The notes under the pieces were generated by a model. That model searched no databases. It worked only from the letters and a program-made list of their open reading frames with translations, and had not been told where the DNA came from. The position numbers and the translations under genes were made by a program. From Scatophagus argus (taxonomy: Eukaryota; Chordata; Actinopteri; Scatophagidae), in the NCBI RefSeq assembly GCF_020382885.2, contig NC_058504.1, forward strand, positions 11,832,519 through 11,896,518: a stretch of DNA of 64,000 nt, given 5' to 3'. Shown here in pieces: positions 26,036 to 42,915 of the stretch (the first letter of the stretch is position 1; every line of letters starts with the position of its first letter).

Positions 26036-26360
26036 ATACATGTTTAATCCATACAAAGACAGGGAGGGTGTGCTTTAACTTGGCTGAACAAAAAAAAAGT
26101 ATTTTTGCAATGCTAAATTGTTTTCTGTATGTATGCTACACTAAACTAATTGTACCCTGATGGTAGCTTCATACTTACTGTATAAAATGAGAGTGGTATC
26201 GATCAGCTCACGTAACTCCTGGTAATAAAGTGGTCTTCATTTGATTGACAAAACTTTACATTAAGAGCTAAACAGTAATGGCAGACTGATGTGTCTTTGA
26301 GGTTAAGCTTGTTTAAAGACCTGCATGCATACACCCACATGTGTATTGTATAATATATAT

Positions 26361-26380
26361 GTGTGTGTGTGTGTGTGTGT
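26361..26380. repeat. (GT)n microsatellite
   Basis: Ten GT units after a short TA run, about 400 bp upstream of the smtnl1 start codon. Confidence 0.9.
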
Positions 26381-26698
26381 ACAGCCGTGGTTTCCACAGC
26401 AGACGCAGCTGTCTGGCTCGGTGGACTGAGCCTATGTCACTGCAACTCTATTTCGGGACCCTGTGTTGTTCAAAAGGTCAGATAAAGAAGCATAGGAATC
26501 CTCACAAAGCGGGGGGGAGAGAGAGAGGGGGTGTCGGGTGAATGGGGTTAAAGGCAGATATCCACAAACCAACACGCACATGCCAAACAAGGGGTAGTGC
26601 TGACAGAGAGGGGGAGAAAGGGAGACAAGGAAGCAAAGTAGCGAGAAGCGGAGAGAGACAGAAAGAGACATCCAGCAGAGTCCCGTGAAGACGCTTGA

Positions 26699-26713
26699 AT
26701 GAAAACTTTCTAG
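26699..26713 (+). promoter_or_regulatory. Short upstream ORF ahead of smtnl1
   Basis: ATGAAAACTTTCTAG (four codons and a stop) lies 63 bp before the smtnl1 ATG in what is probably its 5'UTR. The 26510-26700 stretch around it is strongly purine-rich on the plus strand. Transcript start not determined. Confidence 0.35.
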
Positions 26714-26775
26714 GGAAGACAGAAGGGATCTCGGGGCACGTCTGATTTCACTTTTGACCCAGTGGATAAACAGAC

Positions 26776-30732
<3,957 letters not shown>

Positions 30733-31976
30733 AAAAATACTGACAACAAAGACAAAGACTGAAAAGACCAAAAAGATTGTTCATGCTTATGGTATTATGT
30801 TGAGTAAGTCGGAGTGAGTAGGACTTTAAGACCGACTACTGGAACAGTAAAGATGCACATTGACTCAAATGCTGGCAATGTGATTTACAGTTAGCTGTAC
30901 GTTTGAAAGTGTACTTCTGTTTTTTTTTTCATTCACTGGCATGTTGTTGTATACACATAAAGCAGAGATGTTTGTTTCCTCCATTTGGTGTGTGTTTCAA
31001 AAAAAAAGTATCGTGAATTGGAAAGTTGATCATACAACAAGAAATCTTTTTGTTGAAGGGACATGCGATGCTCAGGACATGGATGGTGTGTTCACGATGG
31101 CAGCACGTTGAGGGACAGTAGTATTTTATAGCACATAAATGATATTACACAATATAGAAGTTTGATACAGTGAAAGTATGAGAAATCTAACTTTAAATGT
31201 ACGCTTCATCGGTTCCAAAACCGGTGGGGAGTCCCAGGTATTTAACCTCTAGTGGGGTCGTTAGGGTCACATGAGGGATGGTGTGAATGGAGATTAAACA
31301 ATCTGGGGAGGGATCTCAAGGCTGCACTATAGGTGGCTGAACGTTGGTGTTGTAAGCCACCGTCTCTGTTCAAAGATGGTGGTCCTATGTGGACACAGGT
31401 GGTCTCTTTTTATGCCTCTCTCAAACCATCAGTCTTTTTGGTCCAGAATGTGAATGTCCTGAGTCCTCTATGGACTTTTCCTTAAGGAACACACACACAT
31501 CAGACAAGTGCTAAAAACATGTGCCTATCTAAACTGGGCCTTTGTCTTTTTCATACTTCTTTACTTACTCAAAATGGATATACACAACTTCATTAAAAAC
31601 TGTAACTCCATTGTATAGTTTAAGCCAATGTTCTGTCTTTGGTATGGCTTATCAGTAATAAAGTTAAAAAAAGCAATAGTGATGATAACCACCTGAACAC
31701 CTTACTCTTTAATTAGTCTGCTTACTTACTTTCTAGTTACCTCTAATATCTAAATCAGGCCATAGATTAAAATATAATTGACTGCGCTGCTTACTGTTTT
31801 GGCTCCAAGAAGAAAACCAGGACAACGTCAACCAAACCTGCCCCCGCTTTCTATGAGTTACGGTAATAGGCGTCACGCTATTGGAAAGGCCATTGTGTTG
31901 TTCCTTTTTGGAAGCTAACTCACCGACTGTGCTGCGGTTTTTTCCAACGTAATTCTCGGCGGGAGCAAAGTATAAA
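30733..31976 (+). other. smtnl1 3'UTR and spacer to the zinc-finger gene
   Basis: Contains the smtnl1 3' untranslated sequence with a polyadenylation signal AATAAA at 31657-31662. The last 120 bp (about 31860-31976) carry GCGTCAC and an inverted CCAAT box (CTATTGG), likely promoter elements of the zinc-finger gene. Nothing else recognised. Confidence 0.55.
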
Positions 31977-34924
31977 ATGTCTACAGACATGCCACCGGGC
32001 AGCCTGAATCTGGAGTCCCAGCTTTTGTCCATAATGGACGTTCTGGTGAAAGCGGCGGTGACGGAAATCAGTCAGCTGTTCTCGGAGAGCTCGGCTTCTC
32101 TCCGCCTGCATTTAACTCAGAGTCTGAAGGAAAACGAAGTGCTGAGGTTGAGGATGAAGGTGATGAGGAGTGAGCTCTTCTCGCTCAGGCTGCAGACCAG
32201 GACGAACCGCCAGGCCAGCCGCTTTTCGCCGATGAGAGGGAATATCCCCAAACCACGAGCTAAATCACAAGGTAACGAGGACTTTGACTTTATTCACATT
32301 AAAAAACAAAACAAAACAAATTTCCATTCGGTCGCTGCAATAGTTGCTTTAATGACGTTTGTGCAATAAAAGCAGAATATCTGAACTGCAGTCAAATTGG
32401 CAATAAATTGATTCCTTATCACGTGGCACATACGTCACCACCTCCAAAGTTATCCCCTCGTGCCCCTTAAGTTTATAAATATGAGTTAAATGTGAATTGG
32501 GTTTGTTTCCCTTTGCAAGATTCAGTTTTTGAATGATTATTGTTAAACAATAGCAAATTTTCAAGGCTAACTACAGTGTTGGTGTTAAAGTGCTTATATA
32601 AAAGATATTGTGGATCGCTGTGGGATTATAAAGTATGTATAATCTCTGGGTTAAAAAAAAATCTATAGATTGGCAGAGGGGTTTTCTAAGTCCATACATT
32701 TTATTGCAATATCATTGCCATTGCTGCAAACAAAAGTGATCACCAGAAGTTTACAAGACCAGTATTTATGGCAAAGCCTAAAATAGAACTGGTGCAGCAG
32801 ATTTGTCTTGTGTCCAACTGTAAATGATCCACTCCTGAAAATATAACTTTCTCTATTAGGTTATTTATTTGCAATTAATTTGCCATTCTGGTGTTATAAA
32901 TACTGATAGTAGACACCTGCTCACACATACAGCCCTCCTACTCATTTGTCACCATCAGCTTTCCTGAAATTGTGTCTTTTTCCCCCCTTATAGTTGTTTT
33001 TAAGCCACCAGTGTCTCAAAAGTCTGCTGTGGAATCTGCTTCTATTTCTCTACGACCAGAGAGCAAGACTTCCTGCTCTGCCACTCGAGTGGAAGTAAAC
33101 AAAGCACACGGCGCACGTGTTCACATTAACTGACAGTTTTGTTTTTTGAGGTTTGGTTTACTCACACGTATGTATGCTTACTTATTAGTGTGCAGATGTG
33201 GAGACCCCAGACATCATCCTGATCAAAGATGAAGATGATGTTGGAGGATGTGGATCAGTTGTAGGTGAGTAGGCTGTTTTTACGTAACTTCGCCCCTCGC
33301 TGGAAGCTTCCTATCAGTACTCTAAACTCCCGTGCAAAAATAGTACCGTAATGCTTATTCACTGGAATATGTCATTGTAGTGATTACTGTAGAACTACAC
33401 TTCCTTTTGTTCTTCGCCGCATATGTGAGTTTTGACAAACACACATAACTGCATAGCATATACTTGCAAGTTGTCTGGTGTGTTGGGGTTTACAACCTCA
33501 AGGTGGTAATTCTAGTTATTCATGTTATACTTGCTTGTCAGTGAGTGACCATTTCATGCGAACAATTCTGCATCTTGCTAAGGAGCTCACAAGCAGGTCC
33601 TCGATTGAATAGAATTTTTTGTCTTCCAAAATGCATATCAGCAGAAGAGTGGATTCATAGCTGCTGACTTCATGTGACTAGATCTGTTCTGGTAAGACTG
33701 GCCATGTTCTTTGTTACAATGGAGTATGACGTCATATGCCATTGTTGATGTAAGGCAAATATATATTATGTTATTAGGAAGGGGCCACACAGACAATACT
33801 TAATGAGCATTGTTAGTATGAAGTCATTTTTCATGAGCCAGCATAAAATAATGAATAGGACGACATACTGGCTAAGCATAAGTCACGTCGGATGTCAGTG
33901 TGTGGGCTTTCAGGATTTTTCATTATAAGACGTTGTGGACTGAAACGACATGAATGGCAGGATTCAAGCCATGACACACAACTGTTTAAAGTCCTGCATT
34001 GGCTGATTCAGTGCTTGATCAAAGGCATTTTGTTTAGCCAAGAGTTTTTCACTCTTAAATCTCAGTCTAGATATTTCTTACACATAATCCCCGTATCATA
34101 ATATCATTTTGTGATTTGCCTCTTTAGGTCAGGATGATGCTGCAAACCTAAGTGCGCAGGGTGGTGTTGATACAGGGAGTGGGAATATAGAGTCGTCTTG
34201 CCTGACAGATAATGACAAGGAGCTGAGAATTGTGAGCGTTCACGGACGAGGAGAAGGGCCTCTGCGGGAGATGAGTGATAGCCTCTTCACCGCCTCTGAA
34301 CTCCAGGCTTTTGGCTCTCTGTCTCCTGACCACAATGTAACCCATGACAGCCTCCTGAACTTCACCGCTGGCGGCAATGACAGAGCCCCAGGGCAAGAGA
34401 ACAATGTTGCGCTGGCAAGAAACGGTCAGCTGGAAAGAAATCATTCCCACATGGCTTCAACAGCGCTGAATCCTGCAATAAAAACACCAGCAGTAGGAGC
34501 TGATGGTCATGCGGGACACACCAGTCATGTCAGCCAGTTTCCCCAGCAGCAGAACGTCTTCCCTCACGCCGTCAACAAAGCCCTGGATTGCAACTTCTGC
34601 GGCAAGCTCTTCCTCAGTCGTGAAGACTTGATTGTACACCGGGCAACTCACACCGGGGAGACGCCCATTCCTTGTTCGTTCTGCGGCAAGTCGTTCGTCA
34701 GCAAGACCACGCTGACAATCCACATGCGCATTCACACAGGAGAGAAGCCGTACGCTTGTACGCAGTGTGGGAAGCGCTTCACACAGAACGGCAGCCTGAA
34801 GATCCACCTGAGGACTCACTCTGGAGAGAAGCCCTACAGCTGCAGCCAGTGCACGGCCAGCTTCAACAACCCCAGCAACCTGCGCAGACACATGATCACA
34901 CACAACGCTAACGGAGCGCTCTGA
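31977..34924 (+). CDS. C2H2 zinc-finger protein with four C-terminal fingers
   Basis: Coding exons 31977-32271, 32994-33094, 33189-33264 and 34128-34924 (TGA last); 1269 nt, 422 residues. The exon-3 acceptor at 33188 was chosen because the nearby AG at 33195 would give an early stop. The N-terminal 80 residues are predicted helical (LLSIMDVLVKAAVTEISQLF, then a leucine-rich heptad stretch), a lead-in often seen in fish C2H2 proteins. The middle is acidic and unstructured. Four consecutive C2H2 fingers occupy about residues 311-417 (CNFC, CSFC, CTQC and CSQC knuckles), joined by HTGETP, HTGEKP and HSGEKP linkers. Expected to be a nuclear sequence-specific DNA-binding protein. No KRAB, SCAN or BTB domain. 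I cannot assign an orthologue. Confidence 0.85.
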
Positions 34925-36400
34925 CCAAGCAAAACTCCCTGCCAGTGATTCTCGCGGTTGCCATCTTGACTTTTCTGCTGCTGTTAACGCTTATAAGCTG
35001 TAACGTTGTTATTGGAGGAAACAGGGCAGGGAGGAGGGACAAGGGCTTTGCGGTAACTATGGTACAGTTATGGGTGATATGTTTAAAAAAAAGAAAAAAG
35101 AGGTCATGAAAGGGATTTTTTTTTAATCAAATGAATTAAATGCCTGCAAATGAAGGTATTCACATTAAAGTTGACGTTGATGCAACAATCCTGTCTGTAA
35201 TATTGCCACAGAGCAGTCTTGCTCATTTATTTTACTGCATATTCAGTTACTGTGTGGTTCATGAATCACTGTTGTGTCACAATATATTTGTCATCATGCC
35301 AAATACTACGCTTGGTACAATAAAAACTGTTGCAAGAGTGTTGATGTAAAGTGTTATAAAGCTGTGCAGAAGTTTATCAGTTTAACCCATCACACATTTG
35401 GCAGAAATTCCCGGATATATTGACTATAAAGTTCACACTCGGATCCGTCAGTCTAAACATTAAAACTTGTTAGGAATTAGAAATGTTTGGCTTATTGTAC
35501 AGTGAGCCGGACACCCGGCATGAGGAGAGGGACGTTTACCTGTCTCTCATTTGTGTATCTGCATGTGTTTCACTTAAAAAGCAAACTACCTCCAATGTTG
35601 TGTCTGTTGTCTGTCTATTTTTGTCTTCTTTTTTGTACTTTCTGGTTAATTTCAGAGTGAGCAATAATCAGTTCACTGTGGCTGTAATCTTGATGTAAAA
35701 TTATGATTAAATATTGTGATGATTTTTTTAACAGCTTCCAGCAAGTCTCTTATTATTTTGCACCTCTAGAGTGCAGCATTGTTTTTCTTCCCATTGATTA
35801 TTGTGACTCGGGTTTCTCATACTGTCGCATTGTTCCTCTTTCGTGGCCACTTTATAAAGTGTTGTCTGTCCGGCATCTACTTGTTTGGCTTTTGCTTTCA
35901 CCCAAAGGCCTTCAACATCAGAAATATATTAGACATTAGACAGGACTAAAAGTACAATAATTGCAACAGAAGCTGGAAAATCTAGAGAAAACTTTGCGCA
36001 CGCAAACGTGAGTGGTGTTTTAAAGTTGGTCGTGCAGTGATTCCTAATTAGTTACGGCATGAGTCATTTAAATCAAGTGACTACACATGATCTTTACCGT
36101 CATGCCATTTACCGATCAGGCAGTTGCGGAGGACGTGATGGTCACTGGTCAGTGGTTTCATGTACCAGTAGTTTTGTCGTGTTGGTGTGGAATGCAGCCG
36201 TACTTCCCCAAGAAACGGTGCTTCCGCTCAGGCTATTGTTCTTGGGCAATCAATGAAATGACATCACTGTGTGTGTGGTGTGTGAGGCCGAGCAAGAGAA
36301 GGAAATAAATGGGAGGAGAGAGGAGGCGGTGGGTGGTAGCCTATTTTTTTTCTTCCTAAAATTTAAATCCCCGTGTTCCCCTTTCATAATCATAGGCTTG
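34925..36400 (+). other. 3'UTR of the zinc-finger gene and spacer before ctnnd1
   Basis: The polyadenylation signal AATAAA at 35319-35324 probably ends the zinc-finger transcript. The rest is unique AT-rich DNA, turning CpG-richer after 36.1 kb towards the ctnnd1 promoter. Confidence 0.5.
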
Positions 36401-36499
36401 CTCATATGAGTGTATTATCTCGACAGGAACACAAAGGCGATATTTTCCAGTTTGTCTACTGGCTTGTGAACAGCTGGGGTCTGGGTCTGAAAACTTGTG

Positions 36500-36719
36500 G
36501 CAGGACTAACACCTGTATGAGATCAAGAAGTCTGTGTGCGCCGTCTTTACGGTAAAGCAGCTTGTTGAGCCCGCCCTCTCTTTGATAGCAAACTCGGTGA
36601 TGTCGCTTCGTTTTTAACGAGCTTGACCCAGAACCCAGGGAAGGAGGGGAAAAAAGGGGAGAAAACACACTAATAACGGAATAGTCTGTAAGGGGTCGGG
36701 ACAGACTTTCCACGAGCAG
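36500..36719 (+). other. Probable non-coding first exon of ctnnd1
   Basis: A GC-richer block ends at 36719 in a consensus donor (CACGAGCAG then GTGAGT). No acceptor precedes it, fitting a first exon; the 5' limit is a guess. The nearest downstream gene on this strand is ctnnd1, which in mammals also has distant untranslated first exons. Confidence 0.4.
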
Positions 36720-39700
36720 GTGAGTCAATTCATAAATGTTACCAGATGGGTGATAAAGCGAGGGCCGCGTTTTTTTCCCCAAATAGATAGTGGGTCCACT
36801 GCAGCGTTGGCAAGGAGTGGTCACATCATCGACAGACCAGCAACACGACTCTCCTATGCTAATGTTAGCTAACAATGCTATCGTTAAAAGTTCATACGGT
36901 GATCCACCGTTCCTGCAAAGTGTTATAACTGATTCTAAAGAGTGCTTGGTACCGACGGTTAAAACGCAGATCACCGTCTAAATCAGCTCAAATTGCCGCT
37001 TAGCTCAACACACGCTACCTCCAGCACTTGAGGCTAATCTGCGGTTGCTATGCTAACGCTAGCCTGGTTGTTGGTTGGCACCGCTCTCAGTGGCTATGTG
37101 GGTTATTGTGATGCTAACGTAGCAAGACAGCCAAACCAGGTCACAGGGGTGCTGAGCGAGCATTCTAGCCAACGGGGCTGATTTGATCTCCAACATTGTC
37201 ATTTATATGGGTTTTAGCGTTAGCACAGTCACCGACCAACTCAGTGCTCAAATACGCGAGTCTTTGTTCGTGAGAGTCTTATTGTCGTTGTCTCTGTGCA
37301 TCGTTTAAAGAGCGAGTTATGCTCGTCGCCCCTGCCCTATTTGTTATATTACGTTAGCAAATTAATTCAGTGCTGTCTGTGGGATTTTGCTAGATGGGAG
37401 AAACGCTACATGCTAACGGTTCCAGATGGTTCACGGTAAGGTCTGCAGAGAAGGAGGGGTGTTGGAGTTCAGCAAGGGAATATGAACTGACACGATAACG
37501 TGACGGTCAGGCGGATTTACAGCACTGAAGTCGACCGGGTTTGCTTTCTTTAACGTTGATGTTGCGTCGTTTTTAAGCGTCTTTCTGTCGGAAGCACTTT
37601 TATCAGTTTAAGCAGATAAGTAGATTTCGTCACCTCCACGGTTATTATTGGTAAGGAAACCAGGAGAGAAGAGTGTAGTTCAAGGTAATTGGAGACCTCC
37701 CTACATGTTTGGCAAGACATTTATACGATGAGCCTGTTTTGTGTATTTGGATTGTGTCTTTTGGGTGATCGTCTTCCAGTTGTTGTCTCTCACGCAGGCT
37801 GGGATTTTTGAGTTTGTCGACCCGTGAACCTGTTCGGTGAGTCCTGTGTGAACCTGTTTTGGTAGGAAAACACCAGGGTGGGGATAACTGTCAGTCTGAA
37901 TGAGAACAAGTAAACCAACTGTTTAATGCAGACGTGTATTTCAATGTAGGCCGCTGCCCTCTTTGTGGATTTAGGGCTACCCTGGTTTATGTTTATACAG
38001 TATGTGCGTAGGTATAGTTCTGTCAGGGCTGTGGCTGATTTAATCTGCTACAGGTGCCACCACTAATAACAACATGTGTGACTGTGAGGACCCATATATC
38101 AACCTTTATTGACTTCTCCTCTCAAAGTAATTGTTTGATTGTTGATGCATGGTACCAACCCAGACTGCAATTGTGTCTGCGCGCTCGAGGTGTGCAGGTT
38201 AATCTGCAGAGGGCCTAACCTGTGTGTGTCTACGTATGTGCGTGCATGTTAACATCATGTGTATGTGTTGAGGAGGTAAGTGGATTAGTGGGTTAAAGCC
38301 TCAATCCCATTACAAGCCACGCTCGGCTTAAACCGGCGTTGGTGGCATCACACTGACTTACAAGCAAACTACAGTGTGAGTTACCTCCATGTGTGAACTG
38401 ATGTGCATTTTGACAGTGAATGTGTTGTTTCACTGGGAGTTTGGGCCGCCGGTGGCAGGTGTAGATGCTTATTGCATTAACCAGTGTCTCATTAAGTCGA
38501 CAAAGGCTGCATTGTCGGTCACATATGCGCAATTGCAGAAGTCTTCTCACAGGGGTGAGTGAGTCATGCTGACTGACGGCTGCAGAATCAGATGGACGTG
38601 TGTGATTCGTTGTGTGTCAGGGCTTGATCAGATGGTTATGGAGTGTGTGCCTGCTGTTGACCTCAGGGCACTATATTTGACATTTTGACCTTTTCTTGCT
38701 GTCGTGTTTGGGATAAACGGAACATAACTTTATGCTTTCTCATTCCCACACCCAGGATGTAAAAACTCAGTGTAGTGTAGTGAATTAAGTCTCAGGATAA
38801 GCATGTGTGACAAAAATGCATCAGTCCATTCTTTATTTCTTTCTTAACAATTTAACAATTTAACTTTTGCTCTAAATGTGTTTCTTTTCTTGGAGACTTT
38901 TGAGATAGAGGAAAAAACATTAGAATAAAAAAAAGGGTTATTTTCATTATGGATTGCTTTGTGGGGCATACTTTTGATTAAATGTCAGAAAATAGTGGCA
39001 AAATTACAAATTATGATGTCCTGTGTATTTTATTTTGATAAACAGCCCTTAGACAATCTATTATCCCATATGAGTAGGGCTAATTGTTTCAGCTCCTCAA
39101 AAAATTAGTACACGAGGATTCAGTGGCTAGACTACATTATGAAAATAAAAATATGAACATGTGATGATTCGGCCAAGTTCACACACAGCGATTGCTGCTA
39201 AATGTTCATGAAAGCAGAACAAAAATTGGCAGATGCAGAACAGTATTAGAAGAAATGGGAAGTGGAAGTCATTCTGTGATCAACCTGTTGACCATGGGGG
39301 ATTTTCACCACATAAACACTTCATGGTGGTTGGAGGAAGCCATACATAAGTAACCACGAGTAGTTGGTTTACTTAAGGCTATCATGGTTTTGGGCACAAG
39401 CAGTTCTTCTAAGGAAGATGGTTGAAATGGTTTTTGGTGAGCTTAAGTAGTCGTCGGGTCCCTTTTATTCACCTCTGATGTCGAATCCATAACATCCTGT
39501 TTCTCAGGAAGTGGGGAAGAGGGGAAGCATTGGACTGTACTGATTGTTTTCATTGTTCAACGAAACTCACTGCTGACTTTCAAGGCTAAAACTAACAGCT
39601 GTGGAAGGGAAGACGACAGAAGTCATGAGTTTAAGGCAGAGTGTTACGAATTCATTGCGCGTGTACAAGCAAGCACAGATTCGCTGGTGCTCAGTAATGT

Positions 39701-42700
39701 CCTCCTTGCCCCACAACTCATTTCACACTCGGGTTCATGGTCTCAGTTGCACAAACTTCTTATTGTTTTGCCGACCTCCTGGACTGACAGCTGCAAATTC
39801 CCTCCTGTGGCTGCGGTTACAACAAACACACACACACACACACACACACACTCTGACATTACATTCCTCAGTACACTTGCCAAGAAATACCAATCACAGT
39901 TTATAATTCATCTCGTGAGAATGATAATTGTGCTAATTACTGAAATTAGATAGCGTGTAGCTTGTTAATGAATCATGATTAGCATGACAGTATTTACATT
40001 GGTGTTAAATTATGGAAAGATGCCAGATGAGAAGAGGTTTGGTCAAACAGTAAACACCGTTCTCTAAGAGATTATTGGCCAATGTCATGCTAAGGGTTCA
40101 CCGTGGATGACTGGGTGGGCTTGTGGGGAGACAATGCTAGGAATGCAACATTATCTTTTATCTTGTTTTCAGCAGTCCTTTCCATACCCCCCCCCCCCTC
40201 CTTTTGTTCCAGCTTACCCTCTCTCTCCCCTGAAAGACTACCCAACTTTCCCCTTGTCTTATTTGTTTGCAGCTTTTACTCTGCCTGTCTCTGTCTGTCT
40301 GTAGTGGATAAAATCAGCCCTTGTCCTGGCTATGACCATATATAGGCATTTGTGGTACAGGATAGAAGTGTGTGATTCGCTCAGGTGGGAGGTTATGACT
40401 CTGGGGCGCCACAGCCACTGAGCAAAAGACTGTGTGAGTGTGTCTGTGACATCATGTTTTCCTGTCAGGCTGCCTTATCCCGCATGTAAATCCTGGTTTT
40501 GGTTTTCATAAATTCCTTTGTCTTGTGAAACATGGTTCAGCCACTCCTCGTTTTCTCATCAGGTCATCCCACTTTCCTCCCTGTTTTCCCACACTGGGCA
40601 CACCCGACTTTTTTTTTTTCTCAAAAATAAGCAAAGTCATATTTGTCATTCATTTGACAGACATATCGGAACAGACACAACCTATGCAGGCTGTCTTTTA
40701 CCAGCGAAAGGGTGTCGTAATAGTTTGAGGTTTATCAAATGGTGATGTCATCGAGTCGGCCTTGCTTTTTTTTTTCTTTTCTGTGTTTACACAATCTATT
40801 GCCGGTGAAACCGTGAGTCATTCGTCACCATATCTTCACTTGAACTCATTACACCTGTGCTTGTTTTTCTATTTGTGCTCATTAAAACTTAAACTGTTGC
40901 GCAGATGAACACCTGCCGCCTGTTTGTTCCCCAGATCGTTGTGAACTTTCATTCTCAGAAAAGTGTGCCTGTGCATGTTGGCTAGACAGAGAGAGACATT
41001 GAGAAACCACCCTCCTCCCCCCAAAATCTTGTCCAACCGGTCATGCAGGTGTGTGTGTGTGTGTGTGTGTGTCTGTTTGTGGCAGTGCATGAGCTTATTC
41101 ACCTTTTGAAGCCCGGACTGAGAGCTGGGTTCCTGCAGCAGAGGCTGTATCAACAGATAAGGGGATCTGAGTCTCCACCTGTTTGGCTCTGATATAACAA
41201 TGCCTTTCTCTCAGAGCACAGCCAAGATAACAGAGAGATGTAGGGGTGGGAGGGATGAAAGGCAGTGAAGTTGAGAAAATAAGAGTAGCAGACTGACAAA
41301 GTTGGGCCAGAGGGAGAAGAATACTGATTAGAGAGGGGAAAAAAGTGAAAGAAAAACTAAAAAGCTGAGGTGAAATTAGAAGAAAAAAGAAAGGATGAGT
41401 TGATAAGAGAACATATGGTTCTTGAGGGATGTTGCTATCTTTAAAACTCTCTTTCTCTTTGTGCTGACAGTCAGTTTTCTCTGGCCAGAAAGAGCTGCTT
41501 GCTGGTCAACTGCCCGCAGCTAACTGCCGTGCACAGGCCAAATGTTGAGTAAATACAGGGTGTGTCTAAAGGCTGAGGCTACTGTATGTCTTTCTTGTAG
41601 CGCTTTCACAGCTCGCAGAGCAAACGCAGGCCTGTTGACACACTTGTACGGTATTCTCACTATGTTGCTGTTTTTCTAGCAGAGGTGCCTTCGTGCTTTA
41701 CTGTAACATCTTTCCCTCTGCCCCCTTATTCTTCTCTTCCCTCCACCCTCTTCTCTTTCCCTCTGCAGTCCATTCCTTCCTGTTTCTGGGCTTGGTGATT
41801 CGGTGACCTTCTCCCCATGAGCAACTAGGGCTCAGCATCTGACCTTGGCGTGATCTCTCACCTGTGCTACCAAACCACGCCCACAGGTTAAGGTGTGTAT
41901 TTCTGATTTTCTCTGTAGTAGAGAGCATGTGTGTGTGTTGTGTGTATTGGTGTTAAGCTTCCTCCACAAAGTAAGAAGGCTGCCTTTCTTCATGTGAAAC
42001 ATGATAACACGTCTCATCCTCTTTATTTGTCCTCCGAATTGCCATTAACTATGCCGATGATGCATGAAGAAAATCGTAAAAATATAAAATAAATCAGTAA
42101 AGTTATAACGAAGGCTACGCAATACTTACTGGATTTAAAATTGGTGTTTTGATTTTTCAGCTGATGCTGTTCGAAGGATGGTAAATCAACCTAAACATTT
42201 TCCTCATGATTTTGTGAACCAAATTTGACAATTGTAGATCCATTAAACCACTACCTTTCAAGCCTCAGTGCAAGGTAAAACTTAAATGAGTGCGTCATTA
42301 TACTAAAATTATGTTAAAAAATATGATGGCACTAAAGCTTTTGAAAAACAGTGATCAGATTTTCAACTCGATATTGATGTTATTGAGCGTTGTTAATTGT
42401 CTCTTGCATTTTTTGCCATGGTATTGACAGAGGTGTTGAGTGGGATCTTTTTTTTCAATACACTTATTGTATCGGAGTTTGAATTCTGATATTGTGGCGT
42501 CTTACATTGCATTATGACATGCATGCAAAGGAATAGATGCTGTACACAAGAGTCTAGGCCAGGAAAGTTTTCATGCCTGAGTTTCAACCACAAGCATGTC
42601 TTCACGGTAGTGACTGCCGTAGTTAAGCCCAAAAGAAGTTTCCACTGTTGTGCAATCCCAACGGTGCCAATAGGTTTCTGACAAGGGATCTTAACCCGAG

Positions 42701-42910
42701 TCACCAGGCAAAACCTGTCGGCTGATAAATCATTTACAGTGAAACAATCCTTCTGCTTAAAATCAGCTCAGAAAATTCTCCATCCTGCCAGCTCTTGCTA
42801 TGCTTTGTATGGAGAGGTGTGTGTGTGTTTGTTTTTGTTAGACGCCCTCTTGGAGGCTGTATGGATGTGTGTAACACCCCCGCCCCCTCTTTCCCTCTGG
42901 GGCAATGTAG
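36720..42910 (+). other. ctnnd1 5' introns
   Basis: About 6 kb between the presumed first exon and the first coding exon. It includes a CpG-containing stretch up to about 37.9 kb that may hold alternative promoters, microsatellites at 39836-39851 (CA) and 41049-41072 (GT), and a candidate non-coding exon at 41769-41886. I saw no protein-coding exon. Confidence 0.45.
41769..41886 (+). other. Candidate internal 5'UTR exon of ctnnd1 with a minimal uORF
   Basis: A pyrimidine tract and acceptor (CTTTCCCTCTGCAG) precede 118 bp that end at a donor (CCCACAG then GTTAAG). It contains ATGAGCAACTAG, a complete three-codon uORF. The structure fits an optional untranslated exon; transcripts are needed. 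Confidence 0.35.
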
Positions 42911-42915
42911 TGTGT

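Larger units (their letters stand above)
17581..26775. other. Intergenic region between slc43a3 and smtnl1
   Basis: The two flanking genes are transcribed away from each other, so this holds both 5' flanks. It contains a composite microsatellite (18308-18400), CTCF-like motifs at 20969 and 22770, an AAGTA-type repeat (21972-22125), a LINE relic with a GATA tail (23455-24200), a tRNA-Trp-like fragment (24775-24818), a possible transposon relic (25755-26035) and a GT tract (26361-26380). No convincing protein-coding exon was found on either strand. Confidence 0.6.

Noticed and set aside
34457-34903. 148-codon minus-strand frame
   Set aside because: Antisense of the zinc-finger exon, whose C2H2 pattern is unmistakable on the plus strand.
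36456-36974. 172-codon minus-strand frame over the ctnnd1 promoter region
   Set aside because: No domain, no plausible splice context and mixed codon use; it crosses the donor of the presumed non-coding exon. A divergent transcript is possible but not supported.
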